A stretch of 50,660 nucleotides of DNA from an uncultured Megasphaera sp. (GCA_900540735.1 UQHB01000018.1:1-50660); one strand, 5' to 3'. Positions 1 through 7,686 are shown, counted from the stretch's first letter. The notes: a model not told the origin generated them from the sequence alone. Translations and numbers: made by a program.

Positions 1-97
1 TTTGAGGTACTTGTACATGAATTACGAGTGTCGCACTAAAAGTTGCAATTCATCATAAATAAAAAATTATACGGTATACTTGATTATGGTTTTCGTT

Positions 98-141
98 ACT
101 AGATTATATTTAACTAGTCTTCGTGCAGGCGTGGTACGAAG
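98..141 (+). promoter_or_regulatory. Structured 5' UTR of TonB receptor gene (two small hairpins)
   Basis: Two adjacent inverted repeats lie between the likely promoter and the ribosome binding site: ACTAG (98-102) with CTAGT (114-118), and CTTCGT (119-124) with ACGAAG (136-141). They abut each other and end about 10 bases before the GAGAGGAG site. No T-run follows, so they are not an obvious terminator. They may stabilise the mRNA or control translation; this is inference. Confidence 0.35.
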
Positions 142-166
142 AAATTACGTGAGAGGAGACAATATA

Positions 167-2284
167 ATGAAAAGAAGTGTTACTTATAGTGTGTTAGCTG
201 CTTCTATTTTCGCAGCTATGGCGTTCCCGTCCTTTGCAGCAGAAACAGCATCGAATAATGATGTTACAACAAAAGACGTTATCGTTACAGCTACTCGTAC
301 AGAAGAAGAAGTTAAAAATGTACCTAACTCCGTACAGGTTATTACAGCTGATGAAATTCAGAAATTAGGCGCAACAGATGTATACCAGGCATTGGCCTTA
401 GCTGACAATGTTAACATTACATCGCAAGGAAATGGTTTTGGTAAACGTATTTCTATCCGTGGCATGGCTACGAATGAAGGACTTATTTTAGTAAATGGTC
501 ATCGTGTAGCAAACGAAGATACTTCCACATCGCAGAACTTGATGACATTACAGCGTATTAATGTTAATAACATCGACCGTATCGAAATCGTTCGCGGCGC
601 AGCTTCCGCTCAGTATGGTTCTGAAGCATTGTCTGGCGTTATTAACATTATTACGAAAAAATCTGGTGCTGAAGAATCCATCACATCTGGTGTTTCTACA
701 GGTACAGAAAGCATTAATAACTACTACCATGTAGAAACTGGTGACATCGGTAAATTTAGCGGTACTTTTGATGTCAATATCGGTAAAGACCGTAACCGCA
801 TGATGCAGTCTGGTTCTATAGGCTACTTATATGGGCCAAAACAGAACTGGGATATGAGCGGTACATATAAATTTAATGATAATCAGTCCTTAACATTAGA
901 TGCATCGTACTATAAAGCTGACCAAGAAGCTGATTGGCCGTCTATTGGACCAAGCGTCGAACGTGCTGTTAGCGGTATGATTAAAGGCATGGTAAGAGGC
1001 ACAGCGGAAAAACCGGGCATGGGCGCTGCTATGGGCATGAGCCAAGAAGCTCAGACTGCTTTAATCGATAAATTAACGAAAAAATATTTATATTACAATC
1101 CGTACAAAGCTACACTCGACCAAGAACAGAAAGATGTTAGCTTAACTTTCAATGGAAAAACGGATAAAAATGACTATATGGTACGGGCATACTACAGCCA
1201 TATGGACAAATCCCGTATGTTACCATATGAAATTTTTGGCAGCTTAGAAGATATTGGTAACTATGTAGCATATGATATTCTTCATGCTATGGGCTTGCGT
1301 CCGACTGAACCAGATGCTCCGACATATGGTGAAACCAATAAATACACTGTTACAGGCTTTGAAGCTAAAGACAGCATGTACATCGGTGACAACCATACGT
1401 TGACATTTGGTGGCGATTATGTAAAAAATAAAATCGAAGGCTCTAACGTAGCTGGCGCATCGAAAAATACGAATACCTATTCTGCATACTTGCAGGACGA
1501 ATGGATGGTTGGCGATAAATTATTATTAATCCCAGCTGTTCGTTATGACCATCACAGTGATTTCGGTAGCAAAACATCTCCGAAATTAGGTGCCACATAC
1601 TTTATTGATAACAATAACCGCTTAAAAGCAAACTGGGGTAAAGGCTTCAAAGCTCCGACAGTAACAGAATTGTACAGCGATTTCTATCATGCAGGCCAGA
1701 CTATCTTAGGCAACCCTGATTTGAAACCGGAAACATCGACAAACTTTGATGTAAGCTACGAAACTGAATTTGGTAACAACTTCGGTAAAGTAACATACTT
1801 CCACAATGATGTTGAAAACTACATCACGACGTATGATATCGAAGCTGGTGTTTTATCGAAATACCACAACTTAGATGGTGAAACCAAATTACACGGTGTA
1901 GAATTAACCTTAGGTCGTAACTTCAACAAACATTGGACTGCAAAGGTTGACAGCAACTGGACAAGTGCTAGTAACAACGTAACAAGTGGTGCTAATACAG
2001 GCCATGGTGTTGATGGTATTGCTAAAAACATGACGACTGCTCAGGTAATGTTTGATGACCTCAATCCGTATGGCTTCAACTTCACTTTATGGAATCAGTG
2101 GGCATACAAATATTCTAACGGTAGCGATGAATTCACATACAATACATTGAACTTCGTTGTAACGAAGAAATTCGGCGAAGGCAAACGTGTCTATGTTGGC
2201 TTCGACAACATCTTGGATAAAGAAGTTGCAGCAATCAACTTAGATGGTCGTATGTGGAGAGTCGGCGCAGAAGTTAAGTTCTAA
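167..2284 (+). CDS. TonB-dependent outer-membrane receptor
   Basis: Outer-membrane beta-barrel that imports a scarce ligand (iron chelate, haem or cobalamin class) using TonB energy. I chose the ATG at 167 because GAGAGGAG lies just upstream and the protein then starts with a clear signal peptide (MKRSVTYS..., cleavage near residue 25 after SFAA). A TonB-box-like DVIVTATRTEEE follows at about residues 37-48, then a plug domain with ISIRGMATNEG and IEIVRGAASAQYGS, then a long barrel ending in ...WRVGAEVKF, with the terminal aromatic expected of barrel proteins. 705 residues is normal for the family. Its ligand cannot be told from sequence; no TonB-ExbBD or ABC genes are adjacent. The gene seems more AT-rich than the later genes. 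Longer starts at 80 lack a good binding site. Confidence 0.93.
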   Translation: MKRSVTYSVLAASIFAAMAFPSFAAETASNNDVTTKDVIVTATRTEEEVKNVPNSVQVITADEIQKLGATDVYQALALADNVNITSQGNGFGKRISIRGMATNEGLILVNGHRVANEDTSTSQNLMTLQRINVNNIDRIEIVRGAASAQYGSEALSGVINIITKKSGAEESITSGVSTGTESINNYYHVETGDIGKFSGTFDVNIGKDRNRMMQSGSIGYLYGPKQNWDMSGTYKFNDNQSLTLDASYYKADQEADWPSIGPSVERAVSGMIKGMVRGTAEKPGMGAAMGMSQEAQTALIDKLTKKYLYYNPYKATLDQEQKDVSLTFNGKTDKNDYMVRAYYSHMDKSRMLPYEIFGSLEDIGNYVAYDILHAMGLRPTEPDAPTYGETNKYTVTGFEAKDSMYIGDNHTLTFGGDYVKNKIEGSNVAGASKNTNTYSAYLQDEWMVGDKLLLIPAVRYDHHSDFGSKTSPKLGATYFIDNNNRLKANWGKGFKAPTVTELYSDFYHAGQTILGNPDLKPETSTNFDVSYETEFGNNFGKVTYFHNDVENYITTYDIEAGVLSKYHNLDGETKLHGVELTLGRNFNKHWTAKVDSNWTSASNNVTSGANTGHGVDGIAKNMTTAQVMFDDLNPYGFNFTLWNQWAYKYSNGSDEFTYNTLNFVVTKKFGEGKRVYVGFDNILDKEVAAINLDGRMWRVGAEVKF

Positions 2285-2303
2285 TCTCTCACGCTAGACA
2301 ACG

Positions 2304-2372
2304 AACTTCGTCGTCAACAAGAAATTAGGTGAAGGCTGCATTTGGCGTGTCGGCGTAGAATGGAAAACCTAA
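2304..2372 (+). pseudogene. 3' relic of a second TonB-dependent receptor gene
   Basis: Read from 2304, the frame gives NFVVNKKLGEG then CIWRVGVEWKT and a stop at 2370-2372. The intact receptor just upstream ends NFVVTKKFGEG...MWRVGAEVKF, so this is a homologous barrel end lacking about 20 internal residues. There is no start codon or upstream coding sequence. It looks like what remains of a tandem paralogue, or of a recombination event at the 3' end of the receptor gene. The match is short but covers both ends of the motif in one frame. Confidence 0.75.
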
Positions 2373-2410
2373 GACGTAGCTAAGCAAGCTCCTTTAGATA
2401 ACGTATAAAA

Positions 2411-2477
2411 TAACAAAAGAGTCTCTTTTTCGTCCGTTGCAGTAGCTCCGGTTTAAGAAAAAGAGACTCTTTTGTTA
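2411..2477. terminator. Large perfect hairpin after the TonB receptor
   Basis: A 21-base perfect inverted repeat (arms 2411-2431 and 2457-2477) encloses a 25-base loop. The outer arm ends are A/T-rich (AACAAAAGAG... / ...CTCTTTTGTT), so it can terminate transcription in either direction. Confidence 0.75.
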
Positions 2478-2528
2478 CATGACGCGATACCTAATTTACA
2501 CAAAATCTTTTGACAATCCACACGAAGG

Positions 2529-2563
2529 CCCCCGAAAAGTTGCAGCTTTTCAGGGGCTTTTCT
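2529..2563 (+). terminator. Rho-independent terminator-like hairpin
   Basis: CCCCCGAAAAG (2529-2539) pairs with CTTTTCAGGGG (2546-2556) with one mismatch, followed by CTTTTCT. It is a second stop signal between the TonB receptor region and the toxin-antitoxin promoter. Confidence 0.6.
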
Positions 2564-2644
2564 CGTGGAGCCGACGTTGCTCCTAGAAGAACCTATCCAG
2601 TCACTTGCAAATGCAGTAGAAAGTAGGGGAAAGCCCCATAAGAT

Positions 2645-2673
2645 TTGACTATTTTCTACACACTTGCTATAAT
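2645..2673 (+). promoter_or_regulatory. Promoter of the toxI antitoxin RNA
   Basis: TTGACT (2645-2650), a 17-base spacer and TATAAT (2668-2673) form a near-consensus sigma-70 promoter. Transcription would start near 2680, about 25 bases before the first antitoxin repeat. A strong promoter before the repeats is the expected arrangement in type III systems. Confidence 0.85.
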
Positions 2674-2679
2674 AAACAT

Positions 2680-2839
2680 AGAAAAAGGTGCTATCGGTAA
2701 ACGGTATGGGTGTATCTCAGCCCAAAGTGAGAAAGTTAGACGTGGGTTTCTCTTAACCCAAAATAAGACAGTTACAAGTGAGTGTTTCGCTACTCTGAAT
2801 GCGAGTTATAAGCAGGAGCAAGACAATCTTGTTCCTGCT
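2680..2839 (+). ncRNA. toxI: ToxI-like antitoxin RNA of a type III toxin-antitoxin system
   Basis: The stretch between the promoter and the toxN start encodes no plausible protein but holds three 36-nt tandem units (2703-2810) and then a terminator hairpin. In ToxIN/AbiQ/CptIN systems such a precursor RNA is cut by the toxin into single repeats, each an H-type pseudoknot that inhibits toxin protein. Here the unit length, promoter, terminator and downstream toxN-like gene all agree. The exact 5' end and cleavage sites are inferred. An ORF crossing the repeats in one frame is an artefact of their 36-base length, a multiple of three. Confidence 0.85.
2703..2810 (+). repeat. Three 36-nt tandem antitoxin repeats
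   Basis: Units are 2703-2738, 2739-2774 and 2775-2810. Within each unit, positions 5-8 pair with 19-22 (TGGG/CCCA, TGGG/CCCA, TGAG/CTCT) and positions 14-16 pair with 27-29 (CTC/GAG, CTT/AAG, CGC/GCG). The two pairings interleave, which defines an H-type pseudoknot. Bases change between units while pairing is kept (G-C to A-T in stem 1; C-G to T-A and T-A to G-C in stem 2). Only the outermost stem-1 pair of unit 3 is lost. Units end in AGTTA, AGTTA and TTATA. Confidence 0.88.
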
Positions 2840-2846
2840 TATATTT
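2811..2846 (+). terminator. Intercistronic terminator between toxI and toxN
   Basis: AGCAGGAGCAAGA (2811-2823) pairs with TCTTGTTCCTGCT (2827-2839) with a single G-T pair, followed by a T/A-rich stretch. A leaky terminator that separates a high level of antitoxin RNA from a low level of toxin mRNA is a hallmark of type III loci. Confidence 0.85.
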
Positions 2847-2865
2847 ATATAAGGAGAAGTTTGAT

Positions 2866-3174
2866 ATGGAGAATATTAAATTATACGAGGTCGATTCCCA
2901 ATATATTGAGTATTTAATTCCTTATGCTCCTTTATTATTTCATAACAAAAAGCAACACCAACATAATGAACGTAAATATATAGGTGTCATTTTATCTGTT
3001 CATGGAGTAGAATATTTTGCTCCATTATCTTCTTTTAAAGAAAAACATAGTAAAATGAAAGAGCAACTCGATTTTCTGAAAATAAAAAATTATGCTGTCA
3101 TAAACTTAAATAATATGTTTCCAGTTCCAAAGGGCTTATATAGATATCATAAAAACTCCCCTAGAGATTTCTAG
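2866..3174 (+). CDS. toxN: ToxN/AbiQ-family endoribonuclease toxin, C-terminally truncated
   Basis: Type III toxin homologue; intact members are RNases of about 170 residues that cleave their own antitoxin precursor and cellular mRNA. This 102-residue product matches the N-terminal half: KLYEVDSQYIEYL at 5-17, RKYIGVIL at 36-43, the family core YFAPLSS at 50-56, KHSKM at 60-64, and INLNNMFPVP at 79-88. The serine pair in APLSS lies where active members have catalytic residues. The stop codon falls inside the terminator hairpin shared with mrp, and the C-terminal 70 or so residues are missing with no continuation in any frame. The start at 2866 has AAGGAG at a normal distance. The gene is much more AT-rich than its neighbours, which suggests acquisition by transfer. 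It is probably inactive; the family call is firm, activity is not. Confidence 0.85.
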   Translation: MENIKLYEVDSQYIEYLIPYAPLLFHNKKQHQHNERKYIGVILSVHGVEYFAPLSSFKEKHSKMKEQLDFLKIKNYAVINLNNMFPVPKGLYRYHKNSPRDF

Positions 3175-3183
3175 GGGAGTTTT
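3152..3183. terminator. Bidirectional terminator between toxN and mrp
   Basis: Perfect 13-base arms AAAACTCCCCTAG (3152-3164) and CTAGGGGAGTTTT (3171-3183) around a 6-base loop. A-rich and T-rich flanks serve both convergent genes. The toxN stop codon lies within it. Confidence 0.9.
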
Positions 3184-3201
3184 GGTATAGTAAACTGAAG
3201 A

Positions 3202-4038
3202 TTATTCGCTTAACACATTTTCCAAGTAATTAGCTGTGTCGTCCAGATAATTTGCTTCGTAGCTTTCAATAGCTCCTTTATCGCACGCAGCAGCAAAGTT
3301 CGGGTCAATCGGGAGTTTTGCTGTATGCGGAATTTCGTATTTTTCGGCCGATTCTTGGACGCGGCTCGGTCCAAAGATTTCATATTTTTTGTGGTTATCT
3401 GGGCATTCAAAATAACTCATATTTTCAATTAAACCAAGGACTGGAACGTGCATCATTTCCGACATTTTCAAGGCTTTTTCGACAATCATGGAAACGAGTT
3501 CCTGAGGCGATGTTACGACGAAGATGCCGTCAATGGGGAGGGACTGGAAGACCGTGAGGGGAACGTCGCCTGTTCCCGGCGGCATATCGACGAACATGTA
3601 ATCAATGTCGCCCCACATAACGTCCGTCCAGAACTGTTTCACTGCACCAGAAATAACGGGACCGCGCCAAACGACTGGGTCTGTTGTATTTTCAACGAGC
3701 AAATTCATGGACATGACTTTAATGCCCGATTTAGTTGTTACCGGGTTAATGCCGCTTTCGTCGCCTGTAGCGTGAGTCGTAAGGCCGAAGGCTTTCGGAA
3801 TGGATGGGCCTGTAATGTCCGCATCGAGGACAGCCGTTTTAAAACCGCGATGCTGCATTTGTACAGCCATGAGGGACGTGACTAAGGATTTGCCGACGCC
3901 GCCTTTGCCGCTGACGATGGCAATGACGTGTTTAACATGGGTTCCTTCATGGGGCTTAGCCTGGAGGCTTTGCGGTTGCTGGCGGAGAGCGCAGGATTCA
4001 CCGCAGCCAGAACAGTCGTGGGTACAATTTTCACTCAT
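3202..4038 (-). CDS. mrp: Mrp/ApbC-family iron-sulfur cluster carrier ATPase
   Basis: P-loop ATPase that carries and transfers Fe-S clusters in the cytoplasm. A deviant Walker A motif SGKGGVGKS is at residues 43-51, and DMPPGTGD at 151-158 is typical of the MinD/Mrp family. The first 16 residues are cysteine-rich (CTHDCSGCGESC), as in many Firmicutes Mrp proteins. The family's C-terminal CxxC is reduced to one cysteine: the segment reads ECPDN at 211-215, so the second ligand is Asn. Cluster binding may therefore depend on the N-terminal cysteines (inference). It follows the DUF134 gene with a 6-base gap and probably shares its promoter at 4425-4453. 278 residues is normal. Confidence 0.93.
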   Translation of the reverse strand: MSENCTHDCSGCGESCALRQQPQSLQAKPHEGTHVKHVIAIVSGKGGVGKSLVTSLMAVQMQHRGFKTAVLDADITGPSIPKAFGLTTHATGDESGINPVTTKSGIKVMSMNLLVENTTDPVVWRGPVISGAVKQFWTDVMWGDIDYMFVDMPPGTGDVPLTVFQSLPIDGIFVVTSPQELVSMIVEKALKMSEMMHVPVLGLIENMSYFECPDNHKKYEIFGPSRVQESAEKYEIPHTAKLPIDPNFAAACDKGAIESYEANYLDDTANYLENVLSE

Positions 4039-4044
4039 TTGATA

Positions 4045-4395
4045 TCATTCTCCTTTATGATTCTTTTCGCTCGTATGGCAACAGGGGCTGTCGCACGTAC
4101 AGGCGTATTCACACATTTTGATATGGCCCCCTTCGATGAGAAGACGTTTTCCGTGTACTAAGGCGTCTGCCATTTTATAGCGGGCACTATCATAAATGCC
4201 GGTCACTGTCGTTCGTGACACTTCGATTTGCCGGGCACATTGTTCTTGTGTTAGGCCTACGAGGTCGATGAGACGGATGACTTCGTATTCGTCAATGGTC
4301 ATGATGACGTCGCAATCGCTGCACCGAGGGATTGGGCTAAAGGCTTCTGTCTTTGGCAAGGAACATACGCGGCGGCATCGTTGTGGTCGCGCCAT
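4045..4395 (-). CDS. DUF134 (UPF0251) family DNA-binding protein
   Basis: Small predicted transcriptional regulator of 116 residues with the family's features: an N-terminal MARPQRCRRVC, a CSDCD cysteine pair, then a sigma-70 region-4-like helix-turn-helix (LTQEQCARQIEVSRTTVTGIYDSA split over about residues 49-72). A second cysteine cluster (CEYACTCDSPCC) near the C-terminus suggests metal or Fe-S binding, which would fit its place directly upstream of mrp. AAGGAGGTG precedes the ATG. The regulated target is unknown; control of Fe-S metabolism is inference from context. Confidence 0.88.
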   Translation of the reverse strand: MARPQRCRRVCSLPKTEAFSPIPRCSDCDVIMTIDEYEVIRLIDLVGLTQEQCARQIEVSRTTVTGIYDSARYKMADALVHGKRLLIEGGHIKMCEYACTCDSPCCHTSEKNHKGE

Positions 4396-4424
4396 GAAAA
4401 CACCTCCTTTTCAGGGATATGTTT

Positions 4425-4453
4425 ATTATAGAATTATTTATGACATATGTCAA
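4425..4453 (-). promoter_or_regulatory. Promoter of DUF134-mrp operon
   Basis: On the minus strand TTGACA (4448-4453), a 17-base spacer and TATAAT (4425-4430) make a full-consensus sigma-70 promoter 30 bases before the DUF134 start. Confidence 0.88.
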
Positions 4454-4479
4454 CAAAGGAATCGTTCTCAAAATCAAAG

Positions 4480-4507
4480 ACTCCCAATCCTTATGTGGTG
4501 TGGGAGT
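4480..4507 (-). terminator. Terminator overlapping the end of the sigma-54 activator gene
   Basis: Minus-strand ACTCCCA (4501-4507) and TGGGAGT (4480-4486) pair around a 14-base loop that includes the activator's stop codon, followed by CTTTGATTTTG. Moderately strong. Confidence 0.5.
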
Positions 4508-5950
4508 ATTTTGCCTTTTCATAGAGTTTTCGTTTGCGTACAAATGTTGCTGCTGACATACCTAGTGATTTGGCGGCAGCCCGGACATTACCATATTGTG
4601 TATATGCTTCTGTAAGGTATGTATATTCAATGTCTGCTAAATGTTGTTGTAAATCGAGGGGCAAGAATTGCTCTGGTATTGGTGCCATTGGTGGTGCAGA
4701 TAATAGCGTTTTTTCTGTTGGTGCTGGAAAGGTAAGGCTCGTTGTTGGAGAAGGATAAATATGCAAGTCTTCCGGTTCAATGGTATGACTGCCGCTAATA
4801 ATGACGGCCCGTTCAATAATATTTTTTAATTCTCGAATATTACCGGGCCACGTGTATTCATGAAGCAGCTGTAAAGAAGCGTCACTTAGTGTTTTTTGAA
4901 AAGTATATTTTTTATTGAGCTTTTCTAAAAATGAGATTGCTAAGGGCTCTATGTCTTTGGGCCGCGAACGCAAGGGCGGTATGGAAATAGGAAAAATTGC
5001 CAAGCGGTAATAAAGGTCTTCACGAAATTCTTCTTTTTGCACCATTTCTTTTAAATTGAGATTTGTTGCAGCAATGATACGCGTATCAATGTGAATAGGT
5101 TTCGTGCCGCCAATATGCATGATTTCTTGTTCTTGCAAGGCTCGCAAGAGTTTGACTTGCATGTCTTTTGGTAGTTCACCCACTTCATCCAGAAAGAGAG
5201 TCCCCTTGCTGGCCAGTTCAAAAAGCCCGATTTTGCCATTGCGATTTGCTCCTGTAAAAGCACCGCCTTCGTAGCCAAACAGTTCGCTTTCAATAAGGTT
5301 TTCTGGGATAGCTCCGCAATTTACTTTGATGAAGCTTTGCTTGGTTCGCAAGCTATGTTGATAAATATAGTGGGCTAAGACTTCTTTGCCGACCCCTGTT
5401 TCACCGAGGAGTAAGACTGGCGTATCTAAGGGAGCGACACGATTGGCTAAGAGCAAGGCTACAAGGGCTGTGTCGTCTTTCATGATAAGGTCTTGGCTTT
5501 CTTCGGCGTTTTTGACATGTGCTAGCTCTAGACGAAGCCGTTCTAAGGCACGCGTCTTTTCTTGGACCACATTTTTTAATTTATAAATCTCCGTTAAGTC
5601 GCGCACATTTGTCACAATCATCGTTAAATTTCCGTTCGTATCGAAAATGGGCGAACTCGTAATGAGTGCTTCACGGCCTGTTTTAAAGCGTTGTTGAATG
5701 GTAGTTTCTTTTTTTGCGATACGTATAAAGAGCCTGATTGAGAAATAAGGCCGTTACGCACGAGGTCAGCCATATTTTTGCCAATTAATTCTTCTTTTTT
5801 TAGGCCCGTAATGAGTTCATACGCATGATTGCAACGCAACACAGTGGCATGCTTATCTGTAATGAAAATGCCGTCAAAGGACTGGTCAATAATCGCATTG
5901 AGCTGATTGGCGACCGTACCAGATGGCTCTTAAAACATTTTTTTGATCAT
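4491..5950 (-). pseudogene. Sigma-54-dependent transcriptional activator (PAS-AAA+-Fis), disrupted
   Basis: Enhancer-binding activator of sigma-54 promoters. The 376-codon 3' part (4491-5621) has Walker A LLGETGVGKE, the sigma-54-contacting GAFTGA motif about 40 residues further on, and a C-terminal Fis-type helix (VRAAAKSLGMSAATF). The 5' part encodes a PAS domain (ITGLKKEELIGKN...), but two lesions break it. Codon 7 after the best start (ATG at 5950, preceded by AGGAG) is TAA at 5930-5932. A run of seven A residues (minus strand, near 5707-5713) shifts the frame; eight A would restore it and join PAS to the AAA+ part. Total length 1460 is one base short of a multiple of three. It ends the decaying leftward operon and is the natural candidate activator for the promoters at 10464 and 10712. 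Confidence 0.85.
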
Positions 5951-5983
5951 TGTAAGGTACTCCTGCATTTTAGTATACCTCTA

Positions 5984-6754
5984 TTATAGCATGGACCGGA
6001 GTTGCGTATATTGTGTTTTGCCAGAAGAATTTTGGGGAATTTGGGCGATTGCCTGGCAGGTTACGCATGACGGATAGAGATTTGTTTTTTCTGTAATGTA
6101 CGTGTCTACTTCTTGTGCTAGAGACGGCGTAGTGGTTACAAAGATATGGAGCGCATCATCTTCGCCAACACAAGCCGCATCCATGGTCGGGAAAGCCGTC
6201 TTGATGAGTTGTTCGATTTCATCAAGATTGACTCGTTTTCCCATGATTTTTAGGAACCGCTTTTTCCGGCCTGTAATATAAAAGTAGCCATCTTCATCGT
6301 AATAGGCCATGTCTCCTGTGACTAGTTTAGGACTGCCTGTACTGCCTGATGTTGTCAAGAGCAAGGCCAATTCATCATATAAGGTGGCAGGAGAGGAACT
6401 GTACTCGTAGAGTGTATAGTCTGCCAAGGCATAGAGTGGCGTTGTGTTGCTAGGCAGCTGGTGTGGTTGAAATATATAATTGGGCCGGTATGTTTGGAGC
6501 ATATGGGCTTGTAACGTTGCATTCATGGCACCATCTAAGAGAAGTGGTACTATGCGGTTTTGGAGGCATGCAAGATACGCCAGGACAGAACCTATCGTAT
6601 TATGACAGAGAATGACTGCTAGCGAGCGAGGCCGCATGATGTGGCGCAACGCGGCAGCATGGGTATGCCATTGCGCATACGTTACCCGTTGCCCATGGTC
6701 ATCTATGAAGAGCGTATGTGTATCGTAAGCTGGATTTCTATCAAAAAAATACAT
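5984..6754 (-). pseudogene. AMP-dependent acyl ligase with its central core deleted
   Basis: Adenylating enzyme of the acyl-CoA/acyl-ACP ligase superfamily. The N-terminal part reaches the phosphate loop TTSGSTGSPKLV at residues 134-145 and then jumps directly to TGDMAYYDEDGYFYITGRKK, which belongs some 200 residues later in intact members. The C-terminal subdomain follows, with the catalytic lysine region NSSGKTQ near the end. The missing middle holds most of the substrate pocket and the A4-A5 motifs, so the 256-residue product should be inactive although the frame stays open. The ATG at 6754 has GGAGGTG at good distance. It is the last metabolic gene of the operon, after LuxC; its role was probably to activate a carboxylate for the ACP (inference). 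Confidence 0.8.
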
Positions 6755-6765
6755 TGTATCACCTC

Positions 6766-7686
6766 CTAGTGGAGATAGCGAGACAAGAATTCGAATAGAT
6801 TGGTGCCGTCCCAAATGACATCCATCGTTAAGGCTTGTCCTACAGGAACGATGCGGTCTACGCCACAGATGTGATAGTCTTGCAACTGGTGGCGGAGAAC
6901 AGTGGCATCTACGCCAATGGTTGTTATTGTTTGGATTTTCTTCGTTAATTTCAGCAAAAGAGGTTCTATAGTAGGCAGGGCAAGCTGAAAATATTGTCCA
7001 AAGGAGCCAGATAAAGCCGTAATGTCTGGTGGCAGTGTGGATAATGTATATACATATAAGGCGTTTCCATAGGTTTTGCAAGTTTGGAGCTCTGTCATAG
7101 TCATGGCAACATGCCATAACTGGGTGTATTTCGTACTGACTTTAATCGGTGCTAAGTCATAGGCCTGCGTTTCAGCAAAGACTGCTTGCCACCAACGATG
7201 TTGCACCTCTTCTAAGGATGTATGATTACCTAGCCAAACAATGAGATGGGGACTAGAGCAAGCATTTTGGTCGGCTTCATACGTGTCGTTATAAAAACAG
7301 TGTGCCCATTCTCGCAGTTCGTCTTCCGCCATCGCAGCTATCATCTGTGTATCAAAGAGAGCCAGTGAATACCGGTCTGCAAAGGTTAATTCTAGGGATG
7401 TTGGCGGCAATGGGGATTGGCGAATTGCCATAATAGAGGCATCACCGCTCCAGAGAAGACGCACGTCACACATCGTAGAATATACGTCTGTTACTGCAGC
7501 ATCTTGTCCATATGATACTATGCAGTTTTGCTCACGTAACGGTTGGAACCGTTCACCTTGTAGAAAGCAGTCAATGAGCTGACAAATCGGTTGAACCTGG
7601 GGAACTAAACGCGGTGAAATACGGACGATATTGCTATTTCCGGCAAGGAGGGAAATGAGCCAGCTATAACACCACATCGTTGGCAT
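6766..7686 (-). pseudogene. LuxC-type acyl-CoA/acyl-protein reductase, N-terminal part deleted
   Basis: NAD(P)H-dependent reductase that turns a thioester-bound acyl group into an aldehyde. From about 7686 the reading frame matches LuxC: PTMWCYSWLISLLAGNSNIVRISPR, then a long middle, then the catalytic cysteine in QNACSSPH (residue 205 of the open frame beginning at 7872). The first portion of LuxC is missing; in its place the frame begins with the end of a LuxE fragment. So a deletion removed the end of luxE and the start of luxC and fused them in frame. The C-terminus looks complete. It is followed after 11 bases by the AMP ligase. Confidence 0.82.

Noticed and set aside
80..166. Longer start for the TonB receptor
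   Set aside because: It would place the signal peptide 29 residues inside the protein and has no binding site.
2703..2810. Possible CRISPR array because of 36-nt spacing
   Set aside because: The units are contiguous with no spacers, are diverged from one another, and show conserved pseudoknot pairing; no cas gene is near.
2645..2917. 90-codon open frame across the repeats
   Set aside because: It spans the promoter, repeats and a terminator hairpin; it stays open because the repeat length is a multiple of three.
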